A model generated the notes under the pieces. The model did no database searches. It was not told the origin of the DNA and saw only the letters and a program-made list of their open reading frames with translations. A DNA stretch of 51,756 bases from Chitinispirillales bacterium (GTDB taxonomy: Bacteria > Fibrobacterota > Chitinivibrionia > Chitinivibrionales > Chitinispirillaceae), in assembly GCA_031283085.1 (NCBI GenBank), contig JAITCM010000013.1:1-51756 (forward strand), read 5' to 3'. Within the stretch, counting starts at the first letter, position 1. The number at the start of each line of letters is the position of its first letter. Position numbers and translations under genes: made by a program. Shown in pieces: positions 9,413-18,715 of this stretch.

Positions 9413-9669
9413 ATCAATCCCTCCGTAAAATCAACGCCGAATACCAAAAAACACCGCTACAAACACACCCGCCGAGCCGCTCGGTAAACAAGGCGGAACG
9501 TATAAATATAATTCGGGGCGGGGGCGCCGTGAAAAAAAATTGATGCGGTCTGTTTTTTTAAACGGATTTTCGGTTCATGTTAAGGTGATTTCCCAGCGTT
9601 AATGTTTAGTTGTTTTTACCGTTTTTTACTTTTGTTTTAAATATAAATTACGCCGCTTGAAATTAAAAA

Positions 9670-10389
9670 TCAAATGCTGTTAATATCAAACCAGTCTTTT
9701 ATGACCCAAAGCCTGTCCCCCGTCTTCCTGTCTGTCTCGCGTTCAAGCAAGAAGATTTGGGACTGCCCCTCTTTTTGCGTACAGTAGAGCGTGTCTCTGA
9801 AGCCTATGCACAATTCCCCCGCCGTTGTTCTCACCTCTACGTGCGTGGTGTCGTTGTTCTCGTCTATTCGGTAGCGGAAGTTGTGTTCGTTCACTATGGG
9901 GTACTCGGTGAACACTATCGCGTCGGCCATGCTGAACAGGCGCCGATGTTTGGCTAATTCGCTCTCGTGGCCCCAGTAATAGTAGTTGCCCGGCGCTACG
10001 TACGCGTACTGCCCCTCCTCAATCCGCGCTATGATGGCGTCGGTGCTGTGCGTCGCGGCGTAGGCGTCGGAGTAGTCGGGCGAGATGAAGAACCTGTACG
10101 TCCCGTTTTTGGGCAGCAGTTCCGTGAAGAGGTCTATCCGCTTGTCCTCGTAGGCGCGGAAGAGGTGCTCGATGGCGCCCATGGGCGTGGAGCGGGGGTT
10201 TGGCCCGTCTTCGGGGAAACCGGTCGGCGGCAACAGCAGGGTGTCGCAGGAGAGTATCAGCGTTAACAGCGCCGCCGCCGCGAATGCCCTGGCGGCAGTC
10301 AGCTCGCCGTTGTTGGGACACGTTGGCCTGCGGGTCAGCGCCGCCCCCGCCGGACGTTTATGGTTCGAAGAACGGTATGTATCCGCCAT
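9670..10389 (-). CDS. Putative lipoprotein of unknown function (239 aa)
   Basis: I do not recognise a family. A long, basic N-terminal region (about 34 residues) precedes a hydrophobic stretch ending in the lipobox LILSC, so it is probably a lipoprotein. The rest is a soluble alpha/beta-like domain rich in aromatic residues, ending LWVIKDWFDINSI. That ending resembles the end of its upstream neighbour (WMISYWKDVPDGG) and fits an NTF2/SnoaL-like fold, which is only a guess. I start it at ATG 10389 because GGAAGG lies nine bases before it; ATG 10398 would abut that site. The gene overlaps the upstream lipoprotein gene by 32 bases, implying coupled translation. Confidence 0.7.
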   Translation of the reverse strand: MADTYRSSNHKRPAGAALTRRPTCPNNGELTAARAFAAAALLTLILSCDTLLLPPTGFPEDGPNPRSTPMGAIEHLFRAYEDKRIDLFTELLPKNGTYRFFISPDYSDAYAATHSTDAIIARIEEGQYAYVAPGNYYYWGHESELAKHRRLFSMADAIVFTEYPIVNEHNFRYRIDENNDTTHVEVRTTAGELCIGFRDTLYCTQKEGQSQIFLLERETDRKTGDRLWVIKDWFDINSI

Positions 10390-10852
10390 CCGGCACATCC
10401 TTCCAGTAACTTATCATCCAGTCCGGTTCCCTGACGATATGGAAATCGGCAATCCCGGTGCATATAACCTTTCCGCCGAAGTATACGGCGTAGGGCATAT
10501 TCTCGGCTATCTGCAAATTTCCCTCAAAGCGCTTATTGGCCTTTTCGGGCTGCCACTCCACCAGCGACGTCTGTGTGCGCAGGCGGTTCAACATATTTAT
10601 AAGCTCGCCCTTGCCCGTTATCTTTTGGAAGTGCGCGTACTCAAAAACCACGCCGTTCACAAAGTAATCGCTGTAATCCATGTCGACCGACGACTCGCTC
10701 ACGATGCGCAGAATGTCACTGATGTTGAGCGGGTCCTCGGTCTTCACGCCGACAAGCGGCGGTTCCGGGTTCTTCAAGTCAAATATCGAGCAACCGCATA
10801 CCGTTAACAGGCATAATATGGCGAATATGGCGTTGATTCGTAATGTGTTCAT
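10358..10852 (-). CDS. Putative small lipoprotein (164 aa), possible NTF2-like fold
   Basis: The signal sequence ends in the lipobox LTVCGC, so the mature protein should be lipid-anchored. No enzyme motif is visible. The pattern (YFVNGVVFEYAHF, ELINMLNRL, W-M-I-S-Y-W-K-D at the end) suggests a small cone-shaped NTF2-like domain, as in the following lipoprotein. Its ATG at 10852 overlaps the stop codon of the upstream barrel gene by one base (TGATG), so it is coupled to that gene. A shared role with the barrel, for example as a periplasmic accessory, is inference. Confidence 0.7.
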   Translation of the reverse strand: MNTLRINAIFAILCLLTVCGCSIFDLKNPEPPLVGVKTEDPLNISDILRIVSESSVDMDYSDYFVNGVVFEYAHFQKITGKGELINMLNRLRTQTSLVEWQPEKANKRFEGNLQIAENMPYAVYFGGKVICTGIADFHIVREPDWMISYWKDVPDGGYIPFFEP

Positions 10853-12894
10853 CAAAAGCCCCCCGCCGCTTGCAGTCTGAAGTCCCAGTACCCAAGCGCG
10901 TCGTCGCCCGCCACGAATGTCCGGCTCAGGTGCGCGTCAAGTTCCACGCGCTCGCGTATTGAGACCGCCGCTCGGAGATACGGTTTGACCGAGTACCCGT
11001 TCTCATTCGCTAAAATATAATTTCCGGCGCTGTAGTTTCGGTCGCGCGCGCCCGTAAAAGCGTTTCCTGCCGTTATGACCGTCTCCCAAGGCCTGAAATT
11101 TACCGCCAGGTCTACGGTATAGTAGACGGATTTACTCGTTATCGCGTAGTAATCGACCCGCGCTTCGGGATTAACCGCCATAATCTCTTCCATGTATTCG
11201 CGTCCGTACCAGAAACCGTAATCGGAGAACTTGATGTTCCATATACAACTTAGGCCCACAAGCGGCGATGTTTGCCACGTTGTAGACAAAGACGAGTTGA
11301 CGGCACGTGAATAGCGCGGGCGTTGCAGCGCCTGCCGGTGAAAGACCGGAAAGTGAAAATTGCCCCTCTTTGCCTCCGCCGAGACCGCCTCCGTTATCAA
11401 AAGCGCGTTATGCGGCGACCACTCCACGGTAAGCCCGACTTTCTGCGCGTTGTCGGTACGGTTGCCGCTACTCTTCTCCTGCCTCAAAAAAACCAGGTCA
11501 TAGCCGGTAATTTCCCCGTAAACCTCCGCTTTCAGCGTACTGTCATTTTTGTATTCGAGCGCCAACCGGTGTTGTGTGGCGCGGCGGTCGCTGTCGTCCT
11601 TATTTGTTACGGTATCCCTGCCCTTTATATAGTAATTCGGGTACTCCGTGAGAAAGCGAGACAGGCCGAAGTCGTACTTCAGCCGCATAGACCGCGGCAG
11701 GCGTACGGCGATACTGTGCGCGGTGCGCGGGTCAAACGCCAAGTAGTCCCAGAGGTTGACCTCTAAGCTGTCGATGTTCTCCGCCGTTGATTGCGGGGGC
11801 ATATCTTTGCCGAAGAGTTTGTCGTGCCCGCGCCACTCGAAACTGAGCAGGCCGCTGTAGTAGAGTCCGGCGGCGGAGTCGGTGGACACCGCCCCCGACA
11901 GCGTTTGGCGTAACGTCCTTTCATCTCGCTTGCGGGTATCGTTCAAAAACTCAAGTGTGTTCTCCGAAACGCTATAGTAGAAAGACGGAAAGAACATATT
12001 TCTCCGCGCCGCCTTGTAACCGGCGACGGTGGTCAGGTTACGCTCCACGCGCCAGGGCGTCTCGGTGAACTGCGCCGCCCGGCTGTCGGCGCTGCCCTCC
12101 AGATACCCCTCTCTGCCGTTGAAGAATGTGGCCGCGCCGTACACGAACATACTGTCGCGGTCACCAACCTGCACGGCGCCCAGCATATTGCTTGAGAGCG
12201 ACGTCATGCTGGAGTTCTCGATTTGCCTGCCGATGCCGTCAGCGTAGAAATAAACCGGGGCAAAGGGCAGAGGCTCCTCCTCCGACCCGATATTAAAAGC
12301 GCCGTACGCCCCTACGCTGCTCCGCTGCTCGCCGACTCTGAGTACTCCGGCGAGCGAGTCCACGCGGCGGCCCGATATGCCGGCCCGCAGGACGGCGCCT
12401 ACCCCGTAAGGTTTGAGCACGGCGGTCGGCCCAAGGTCGACGGTCGTGAGCGCGTTGTTCCCGGCGCGGTCATTTGAATACTGTACGATGGGCGACCAAT
12501 CGAGGCCGGGGGTAACCCAGGCGTAGCGCGGGTTTGCAAGACCGCGGGAGAGCGCCCCGGAGGCGTTGAGATAGTGCCGGGTATTCGACAATTTGTCACG
12601 CCGCAACTCGTACCACACACTCTGTTCTAAGGAAGCCGGTCCGAACATTTGGGCGTAGAAGACCTTGTTTATGCCCGTATAGGACTTGTCGAAGAGCGTC
12701 TGGTCAACGGAAATGTTGACAGTATGGGAAGAATCTGTCATATCTTTGACGATATCGCCGCTGTCGGCATCTTCAACATTTCCGCGCGGGAATGCCAGCT
12801 CATCGGGAAAGTGCCGAACCCCGCCCGCATTCGGAGTTGTCGGGACAAGAATCGTCAGCGCGGACAGTAACGCCAAAATCCTAACTTGATTCAT
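10852..12894 (-). CDS. Predicted outer-membrane beta-barrel protein (680 aa)
   Basis: It has a signal peptide (MNQVRILALLSALTILV), then a long region of alternating hydrophobic and polar residues with many Tyr/Trp/Arg belts, and it ends in phenylalanine, as barrels recognised by BamA do. There is no TonB box, plug domain or OmpA motif, so it is a barrel of unknown type. Its ATG lies inside the last codons of rsmA (14-base overlap) with the two lipoprotein genes directly after it, so rsmA, barrel and lipoproteins look like one transcript. Function is unknown; a transport or adhesion role cannot be decided from the sequence. Confidence 0.75.
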   Translation of the reverse strand: MNQVRILALLSALTILVPTTPNAGGVRHFPDELAFPRGNVEDADSGDIVKDMTDSSHTVNISVDQTLFDKSYTGINKVFYAQMFGPASLEQSVWYELRRDKLSNTRHYLNASGALSRGLANPRYAWVTPGLDWSPIVQYSNDRAGNNALTTVDLGPTAVLKPYGVGAVLRAGISGRRVDSLAGVLRVGEQRSSVGAYGAFNIGSEEEPLPFAPVYFYADGIGRQIENSSMTSLSSNMLGAVQVGDRDSMFVYGAATFFNGREGYLEGSADSRAAQFTETPWRVERNLTTVAGYKAARRNMFFPSFYYSVSENTLEFLNDTRKRDERTLRQTLSGAVSTDSAAGLYYSGLLSFEWRGHDKLFGKDMPPQSTAENIDSLEVNLWDYLAFDPRTAHSIAVRLPRSMRLKYDFGLSRFLTEYPNYYIKGRDTVTNKDDSDRRATQHRLALEYKNDSTLKAEVYGEITGYDLVFLRQEKSSGNRTDNAQKVGLTVEWSPHNALLITEAVSAEAKRGNFHFPVFHRQALQRPRYSRAVNSSLSTTWQTSPLVGLSCIWNIKFSDYGFWYGREYMEEIMAVNPEARVDYYAITSKSVYYTVDLAVNFRPWETVITAGNAFTGARDRNYSAGNYILANENGYSVKPYLRAAVSIRERVELDAHLSRTFVAGDDALGYWDFRLQAAGGF

Positions 12895-13675
12895 CGCGCA
12901 CCCGCCCGTACAGTCTCAGCCACTCGCCGACACCCAAATCCTCAGGCCGCGCCGCCGCGTCTATCCCCATATCCGACAGCGCGCCGCGGTAATAATCCTT
13001 ATCGCGCCCGCGTCGTAATGACAGCACCTTAGCAAGCTGTTTTCGCCGCATGGAAAAACCGCTGTCCACAAAGGCAAAAAAATCCTCCCACCGTTCACGG
13101 CAAAGTTTTTCCTCTATATCGACATCAATTATAATTTGAAATACCGACGAGTCAACATTCGGACGCGGAAAAAAAGCTCCGGGCGGCACGTGAAAGAGCA
13201 ATTTTGCCTCGCCGAAAAACTGACAGAATATGGACAGAAACCCGTTTTGCCTGCCGCACGGCCCGCTAACAATTCTCGCGGCGACCTCCCGCTGTACCAT
13301 AAACGTACAGGAAGCCACCCGCGGCGCCTCCATCAGCGCCTTCTTTATGATAAGCGCCCCTATATTATACGGCAAATTACCAACCAGGTGCAGCGGAAAT
13401 CCGACCATAGAAAAATCAAAGCCCGTCACATCGTCATTGTGTATGCGGTAGCTGCCGTCGCCCAGCTTATTCTTTAACGCGTCAATAGAATCGGCGTCAA
13501 TCTCCACTAAGTGCATAAACGGAAAACGCTCCAGCAAATATACGCTGAGCGCGCCCCGCCCCGGCCCAACCTCAAGCACATACTCGCCGCCAATCGCCGG
13601 CACCGCGTCGGCTATCCTCCTCGCAAAGGCGGGAGCGGTGAGAAAGTGTTGGCCAAGATGTTTTTTAGGACCCAT
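12881..13675 (-). CDS. rsmA: 16S rRNA adenine dimethyltransferase (KsgA/RsmA)
   Basis: 264 residues, the usual length. It begins MGPKKHLGQHFL, the family's typical opening, so I use ATG 13675 rather than the longer frame to 13741, which would overlap the upstream gene. The SAM motif is LEVGPGRGALS and the catalytic motif IV is NLPYNIG. The enzyme dimethylates two adjacent adenines near the 3' end of 16S rRNA during late 30S assembly. It sits four bases after the Wzi-like gene and overlaps the next barrel gene, so a housekeeping rRNA enzyme is embedded in an envelope gene cluster. Confidence 0.95.
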   Translation of the reverse strand: MGPKKHLGQHFLTAPAFARRIADAVPAIGGEYVLEVGPGRGALSVYLLERFPFMHLVEIDADSIDALKNKLGDGSYRIHNDDVTGFDFSMVGFPLHLVGNLPYNIGALIIKKALMEAPRVASCTFMVQREVAARIVSGPCGRQNGFLSIFCQFFGEAKLLFHVPPGAFFPRPNVDSSVFQIIIDVDIEEKLCRERWEDFFAFVDSGFSMRRKQLAKVLSLRRGRDKDYYRGALSDMGIDAAARPEDLGVGEWLRLYGRVRDESS

Positions 13676-13679
13676 AGCT

Positions 13680-15416
13680 TTAAAACCTAAATCCCCCGTC
13701 AAGTGAAAAACTAACCCGCCCCCTCTCCTCCGCAACGTCAACGTCTATCCCCGCGTTTATCCCGAAAAGCCCAAACGTATCATAGCGGCCATAAACTCCC
13801 GGCTTCACGTAATGCGTCGTCCCCGGCCCCAAAAACTTTTTTATACCGACATCCGGCGGCCTGCTCCCGTTACCCTCAAACTGAAAAATATCCGTTATTT
13901 TACCCCCGCGCGCCGACGGATTGTTCGATAACGTCGCCGTCCTCACACCAAGCGTCACCTTCTCCGTAACGCCGATGTCGCAGTTGACAACAGCCGAGAG
14001 CGAGTTCGGCCCGGCCTCCGAGCCGAGACAGGTATTGAAGTGGTCGTACCTGTGGCTCCCGCCGTAGAAGTGCGTGTAGACCCACGGCTCAACCCGGCTT
14101 ACCTCCAGCCCTGCGCTTACGTCCCTGTTTTTCCAATTTGTAAAGTATTGCGCCCCTACGGTGAGCGCCCACTTGTTCCCCCAGTCGTCGCTCATTATCT
14201 TCCACGGTGCGAGCATATCGTCCAAAAAGAACTCGACGTACAAACGGAAATCCCGCGGCCAGTTGACCGCAGCGTCGAGAGCGAGCGCCGCGTTGTTTTT
14301 GTCGCCCACATAGTGCTCCACAAAAACCATCGGCACAAAGGGGACAAAGAAAGCGCCCTCCCAACCCTGCTTCTGCCCGATATACTCCTTGCGCGTCGTG
14401 TTGACCGAATCGCCGTCCTGCTGGTTCGTCGTGCTGCCGCCGGTCATCACCTCGCTTACCCCCCACCGCACCCGCCCGCCCCACAAACTCCCCACGAGCC
14501 CGTTGGAGTAGATATACTTGGGCTTGTCTTTCTGGGAACGCAGTATGCCTACGGTGTGGTGGTACTCCACGTATGTCATATCAAAGATTCCCCGCGCGTA
14601 AGTGACGGGCGGCGCGTTGCCGGATAGCGTGACGGGAAAATAGGCCGCGGGGCCCAGGCGCAAATAGTCTATTCCCCCTTGCAAACTCAGCCGCCCGGCG
14701 TCAAAACCGACGCCGCAGCGCGGCAGGTCGGAGGAGCGGGCGTTGCCGCCGTGCGCCTTATCATAGCGCCCGTAAAGCTCGTACGGCACACCGTCATACG
14801 GCTGATAGGAGGTCGGCATAAAGAGGGAGTCGTACGCGTACTCCGTCCACACGTCCAAAGAGGAGTAGAACGACACCCGCCCGATATGGCCGCGCAGCTG
14901 CGGGCCGATGATTCCGCGCCCGCCGGCGCGTGGGTCGATACCGCCGCCGGATTTACCCCAGGCGTCGGCGTTCAAGTCTAAGTTAATTATCAGGCCGTAT
15001 TGATTTTGATAGTCTTTATAATAACCGCCGTTATCGCCGCCGCCTCTTGTCTCCGCCCCTCCGCTAAAGCCGTACAAACCCTTGCCGAGGGACAAATATC
15101 CGCGCAGCTTCCCCAGGGTATAACGCTCTTCGGGGCTCAAGGGCAGCGTTGAAAGCGTGTCGAGATAATCCAAAAAATCCGCCGTTCCCATCGGTTGCCG
15201 GTGAAAGCCTTTGGGTAAGACGCCGTAACGCGAATATGCCCGTTGGACGAAGCGGTTTACCCGGTCGTCGGGACGCATCATGGGGTTATAGCCGGCGTTG
15301 TCGCCGGCGGCAAGGGTTTGTGACGCTACGACGGCGAATAGCGTTATTATCGCTGATATTAACGGCTTTGATAAAATCGATATTTTTAAATTGATACCAA
15401 ACGGTTTGTTTGTCAT
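13680..15416 (-). CDS. Predicted outer-membrane barrel, Wzi/capsule-assembly-like (578 aa)
   Basis: An N-terminal signal (ISAIITLFAVVASQTLA) precedes a helical, Arg-rich stretch (DDRVNRFVQRAYSRYG), then a long beta-rich region full of Gly, Tyr and Trp ending in GGFRF. The terminal phenylalanine fits BamA-dependent barrels. The overall design, with a short helical start then a barrel of about 450 residues, resembles capsule-assembly Wzi-family proteins, but I see no diagnostic motif and the family call is tentative. AGGA lies four bases before the ATG. It is followed four bases later by rsmA. Confidence 0.6.
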   Translation of the reverse strand: MTNKPFGINLKISILSKPLISAIITLFAVVASQTLAAGDNAGYNPMMRPDDRVNRFVQRAYSRYGVLPKGFHRQPMGTADFLDYLDTLSTLPLSPEERYTLGKLRGYLSLGKGLYGFSGGAETRGGGDNGGYYKDYQNQYGLIINLDLNADAWGKSGGGIDPRAGGRGIIGPQLRGHIGRVSFYSSLDVWTEYAYDSLFMPTSYQPYDGVPYELYGRYDKAHGGNARSSDLPRCGVGFDAGRLSLQGGIDYLRLGPAAYFPVTLSGNAPPVTYARGIFDMTYVEYHHTVGILRSQKDKPKYIYSNGLVGSLWGGRVRWGVSEVMTGGSTTNQQDGDSVNTTRKEYIGQKQGWEGAFFVPFVPMVFVEHYVGDKNNAALALDAAVNWPRDFRLYVEFFLDDMLAPWKIMSDDWGNKWALTVGAQYFTNWKNRDVSAGLEVSRVEPWVYTHFYGGSHRYDHFNTCLGSEAGPNSLSAVVNCDIGVTEKVTLGVRTATLSNNPSARGGKITDIFQFEGNGSRPPDVGIKKFLGPGTTHYVKPGVYGRYDTFGLFGINAGIDVDVAEERGRVSFSLDGGFRF

Positions 15417-15513
15417 TTTGTCCTTTAATCCTTAAAATCGGATTTTTATTGTACGGGTTCTATGCCGGCCCCGCAATTACAAGCGTGTGTAAGCCTGTTT
15501 TCACAGTCGCCTG

Positions 15514-16548
15514 TTATCTCTTTTTACTGTACTTTCCCCTGATTCCGGTTAAAAATTTTATGTGCTCTTTAACATTAGGCATATTTTTGAATTCTGTCGG
15601 CATTGGCAGGGACAGGCCTTTGTCGGCTGATTTACAGGCCTCCGCTTTTTGCCCCAGGTTATCGTGCGCGCTTGCTATAATGTAATAGCTTGTGATAAGG
15701 TCCGACCAGTTTACCGGCGAGCGCGCTTCGGACAGGTTTTTTAGTTTGTTGCCGAGTAAGAGCGCGTCGTCGTAGCAGCCCGACCATACGGCTATAAGGG
15801 CTCTTATGCGTAAAAATATAGTGCTGGCCGGTATCTCACGCAGCACGGTGTGCGCCAGAGAGTCCGCTTTTTTGTACTGTTTGCGGTCTATCAGCATCCA
15901 ACAATAGGAGCTTTTGGCCGCGTGGTCGAACGGGAATGGGGCGCGGAGCGCCCGCTCCATCGCCTCCAAGCCGCGCTCCACGCTACCGCCGCCTACGAAG
16001 GGGACCCACTTCAGGCTTGTCCCGAAGTAGTAGTCGAAGACTCCCAGTCCGAGTTCGGCGCCGAGGTGTCCCGGGTCGGCTTTCTTCACCTGCCTGTACA
16101 TCCCCGACGAGGTCATAGCGGCCTTCGCCCCCTCCATCCACGCCCCGCGTTTGGCCTGCATGAGGCCGATTCCGCCAAAAATGTTTGCGCGGTAGAAGAG
16201 GCACCGCAGAGAATCGCCTCCGCGCAGCGCCGTTTGCCGTCTGTCGAGTATGTCCAATAAGCTGTCGGCTAAGGATAGAAATCGCGCTCCGTCCATGCCG
16301 TAGGATTCGTAGTCCAAAATCCTTGTCTGTTCGATTGTCGCCAGCGTGTACAGGGCGTCGATGTTTTCCGGATTGTTTTTCAGGATGGCGGCGACCTCCC
16401 GCGCTGCCTCCGCGTATCTCTGGCGCACCATCAACCGCTGCGCGGAGCCGACGGAGGGCGCGTCGCCGCCCTGGGTGGCTCCGTTCGTCGCGACGGACGC
16501 AGCGAAGAGCGCGAGGGAAACGGCGAAAATGGGGGCGGCGCGGTTCAA
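15514..16548 (-). CDS. Exported TPR-repeat protein (344 aa)
   Basis: A signal peptide (APIFAVSLALFAASVA) is followed by helical repeats with tetratricopeptide character: QRYAEAAREVAAILKNNPENIDALY near the N-terminus and QYKKADSLAHTVL and YDDALLLGNKL later. TPR proteins are interaction scaffolds, often in envelope assembly. The start is TTG: AAGGA lies seven bases before it, and no ATG fits. It heads the minus-strand envelope cluster, with a TTGCCA/TATATT promoter upstream. Its specific partner is unknown. Confidence 0.75.
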   Translation of the reverse strand: MNRAAPIFAVSLALFAASVATNGATQGGDAPSVGSAQRLMVRQRYAEAAREVAAILKNNPENIDALYTLATIEQTRILDYESYGMDGARFLSLADSLLDILDRRQTALRGGDSLRCLFYRANIFGGIGLMQAKRGAWMEGAKAAMTSSGMYRQVKKADPGHLGAELGLGVFDYYFGTSLKWVPFVGGGSVERGLEAMERALRAPFPFDHAAKSSYCWMLIDRKQYKKADSLAHTVLREIPASTIFLRIRALIAVWSGCYDDALLLGNKLKNLSEARSPVNWSDLITSYYIIASAHDNLGQKAEACKSADKGLSLPMPTEFKNMPNVKEHIKFLTGIRGKYSKKR

Positions 16549-16617
16549 AGGGGCGTCCTTGTAAAATAGTTAAAAATGGGTATAGATACTTACACGAGCG
16601 TGTATAATAACTATTAT

Positions 16618-16647
16618 AATATAGTATGTTCAGGGGAACTTTGGCAA
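16618..16647 (-). promoter_or_regulatory. Candidate promoter of the TPR gene
   Basis: On the minus strand TTGCCA (16647-16642), 18-base spacer, TATATT (16623-16618), about 70 bases upstream of the TTG start. It is divergent from the rplM promoter and has the same form. Confidence 0.5.
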
Positions 16648-16720
16648 AAAATTCTTTGCCGGACGGCCCAATCCGGCGCCGGCGGCGCAAAAACCGGCCT
16701 GTAAAAAAATAAAAAAATAT

Positions 16721-16750
16721 TTGACTTTGTCTTTCCCCATAACCTATATT
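16721..16750 (+). promoter_or_regulatory. Promoter of rplM-rpsI
   Basis: TTGACT (16721-16726), 18-base spacer, TATATT (16745-16750), about 100 bases before the rplM ATG. It leaves a leader of roughly 90 bases. It shares hexamers and spacing with 22131-22160, upstream of the SurA-like operon. Confidence 0.6.
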
Positions 16751-16848
16751 TGATAAGTTAGTCGAAAAAATCGCGATTATCGGCGTTATTATCGCAAAAA
16801 ACAAATAACCGTTAATTTAATTGACGTTGTGGGGTAAGGGGTAAAAAA

Positions 16849-17301
16849 ATGAAAACCGTCGTCGTTGACACCGCGTCCATCGAACGGAAGTGGTTTGTAG
16901 TGGACGCCTCCGAGCTCACGCTGGGACGGCTTGCCAGCAAGGCCGCTCAGATACTCATCGGCAAGGGGAAGGTCGCCTACTCCCCCAATCAGGACCACGG
17001 GGACTACCTCATCGTCGTCAACGCCGATAAGGTCAGGCTCAGCGGGACCAAGCCGGAGACCAAGGGCTACTTCCGCCACTCGATGTATCAGGGCGGGGAC
17101 AAAATCCGCAGCTTTGAGGAGCAGATGAAGCTCGATTCGGCTAAAGTCGTAACCCATGCCGTTCACGGCATGGTCTCGAAGAACCCGCGCGGTCGGGCCA
17201 TTATGCGGAAGCTCTTCGTCTACCGCGGCCCCGAGCACCCGCACGCGGCGCAGCAGCCGAAAGAACTGAAGCTCGCGGTGGGGCGGACGCCGGTCTTGTA
17301 A
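16849..17301 (+). CDS. rplM: 50S ribosomal protein L13
   Basis: 150 residues, the usual length, with the L13 signatures RKWFVVDASELTLGRLAS and HAVHGMVSKNPRGRAIMRKLFVY. L13 is an early-assembly 23S rRNA-binding protein. The ATG follows a GGGG-rich ribosome site (ggggtaaggggt). rpsI lies 70 bases downstream in the standard rplM-rpsI order, and both probably share the promoter at 16721-16750. Confidence 0.97.
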   Translation: MKTVVVDTASIERKWFVVDASELTLGRLASKAAQILIGKGKVAYSPNQDHGDYLIVVNADKVRLSGTKPETKGYFRHSMYQGGDKIRSFEEQMKLDSAKVVTHAVHGMVSKNPRGRAIMRKLFVYRGPEHPHAAQQPKELKLAVGRTPVL

Positions 17302-17371
17302 CCGTTCGCCGTCTATTGGAATGATTATCGTTCGTTTATTACAATAAATAAAAAACGTAAGGAGCGGTATT

Positions 17372-17761
17372 TTGGAGACCAAGTATTTCGGAACCGGAAA
17401 GCGTAAAAACGCAATCGCGTGCGTCATCGTTCGCCCCGGCAAGGGCGACAGGAGCGTCAACGGCAAGGCTTTGGCCGAGTACCTCAAGAGCGACGTGCTT
17501 GTCATGGACGTTGTGAAGCCCCTGCAAATGCTGAATGTCGCCGAGAGCTACGACATCGTGGCGCGGGTACGCGGCGGCGGGCTCAGCGGGCAGTCGGGGG
17601 CGATACGGTTGGGCATCTCCCGCGCGCTGGCGCTTGTGAGTGAAGACAACCGCAAGGTGTTGCGCAAAGGCGGTATGCTGACACGCGACTCACGCGTCGT
17701 GGAACGCAAGAAGTACGGTCAGGCCGGTGCGCGCCGCCGCTTCCAGTTCTCAAAGCGCTAA
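17372..17761 (+). CDS. rpsI: 30S ribosomal protein S9
   Basis: 129 residues. It shows the S9 pattern TGKRKNAIA, the Gly-rich RVRGGGLSGQSGAIRLGISRAL and the basic C-terminus GARRRFQFSKR that reaches the P-site tRNA. The start is TTG at 17372, supported by AAGGAG (17359-17364) seven bases upstream; no ATG fits the conserved beginning METKYFGTG. An intrinsic terminator follows at 17808-17834. Confidence 0.97.
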   Translation: METKYFGTGKRKNAIACVIVRPGKGDRSVNGKALAEYLKSDVLVMDVVKPLQMLNVAESYDIVARVRGGGLSGQSGAIRLGISRALALVSEDNRKVLRKGGMLTRDSRVVERKKYGQAGARRRFQFSKR

Positions 17762-17807
17762 AGCTTATTCGATAATTTTAATCACACGGTCGAGCGGAGA
17801 ACGGGTG

Positions 17808-17834
17808 CCTGCCCAAACAGGGCGGGTGTTTTTT
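17808..17834 (+). terminator. Intrinsic terminator after rpsI
   Basis: CCTGCCC (17808-17814) pairs with GGGCGGG (17820-17826, one G-T pair) around loop AAACA; TTTTTT follows at 17829-17834. It separates the rplM-rpsI transcript from rpsB, although read-through is possible because no clear promoter is visible before rpsB. Confidence 0.75.
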
Positions 17835-17887
17835 CGCGATGACAGCCGTGGACGTTCAACCCATACAATATCAAGGAGTGCTGTGCC

Positions 17888-18715
17888 ATGTCTTCAGTGA
17901 CCCTGCAGGACTTACTGGAAGCCGGAACCCATTTCGGCCACCAGACCAAACGCTGGAATCCCAAGATGAAGCGTTTTATCCTCTGCCCCAAAAACGGTAT
18001 CTACATCATCGACCTCAACAAAACAATCTCCACGCTCGACAAATTCATTGAGCGTGTGAAGACCGAGGTCAAAAAGGGCGGCAAGGTGCTATTCGTCGGC
18101 ACCAAAAAGCAGTTGCGCGACTGTATCCGCGAAGAGGCCACCCGCTGCGGGATGCCCTACGTCACGGAACGCTGGCTGGGTGGTATGCTGACCAATTTCC
18201 AGACCATCAAGCAGAGTATCGCGAAACTCGACAAAATCGAGAAGATGGAGACCGACGGGACTATCGAGCTGCTTCCCAAAAAAGAGCGCTTGCTAATCGC
18301 CAAGAAGAAAGATAAGCTGGTGTCGATACTGACCGGCATCCGCTATATGCGGCGCACTCCCACCATCATCTTCGTCGTCGATACCATAAAAGAACATATC
18401 GCGATTACGGAGGGGAAGCGTCTCGGTATCCCCATCGGGGCGATGGTTGACACCAACTGCGACCCCGATATGGTCGATTACCCCATTCCGGGCAACGACG
18501 ACGCTATCAAGTCCGTGCAGCTCATCACCCGCGCCATAAGCGACATAATCCTTGAGCACGCGACCGTCGCGAAAGAGGCGGAGGATATGGCCGCCAAGGA
18601 CGAACCGGCCGCGGCCCCGGCGCCTGCCGAGACCGCCGGCGAGGAAAACAAGGCCAAGCGCCACCGCGTCGCGCACAAGAAGAACGCGAAAACGTCCGGC
18701 GACGACGATGATTAG
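17888..18715 (+). CDS. rpsB: 30S ribosomal protein S2
   Basis: 275 residues. S2 signatures: LLEAGTHFGHQTKRWNPKM at the start and PGNDDAIKSVQLITRAI near residue 200. The C-terminus has an extra tail of about 45 residues that is first Ala/Pro/Glu-rich and then basic and acidic (ending GDDDD), beyond the conserved fold; such tails vary between phyla. AAGGAG lies just upstream of the ATG. It begins the classic rpsB-tsf-pyrH-frr block. Confidence 0.97.
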   Translation: MSSVTLQDLLEAGTHFGHQTKRWNPKMKRFILCPKNGIYIIDLNKTISTLDKFIERVKTEVKKGGKVLFVGTKKQLRDCIREEATRCGMPYVTERWLGGMLTNFQTIKQSIAKLDKIEKMETDGTIELLPKKERLLIAKKKDKLVSILTGIRYMRRTPTIIFVVDTIKEHIAITEGKRLGIPIGAMVDTNCDPDMVDYPIPGNDDAIKSVQLITRAISDIILEHATVAKEAEDMAAKDEPAAAPAPAETAGEENKAKRHRVAHKKNAKTSGDDDD

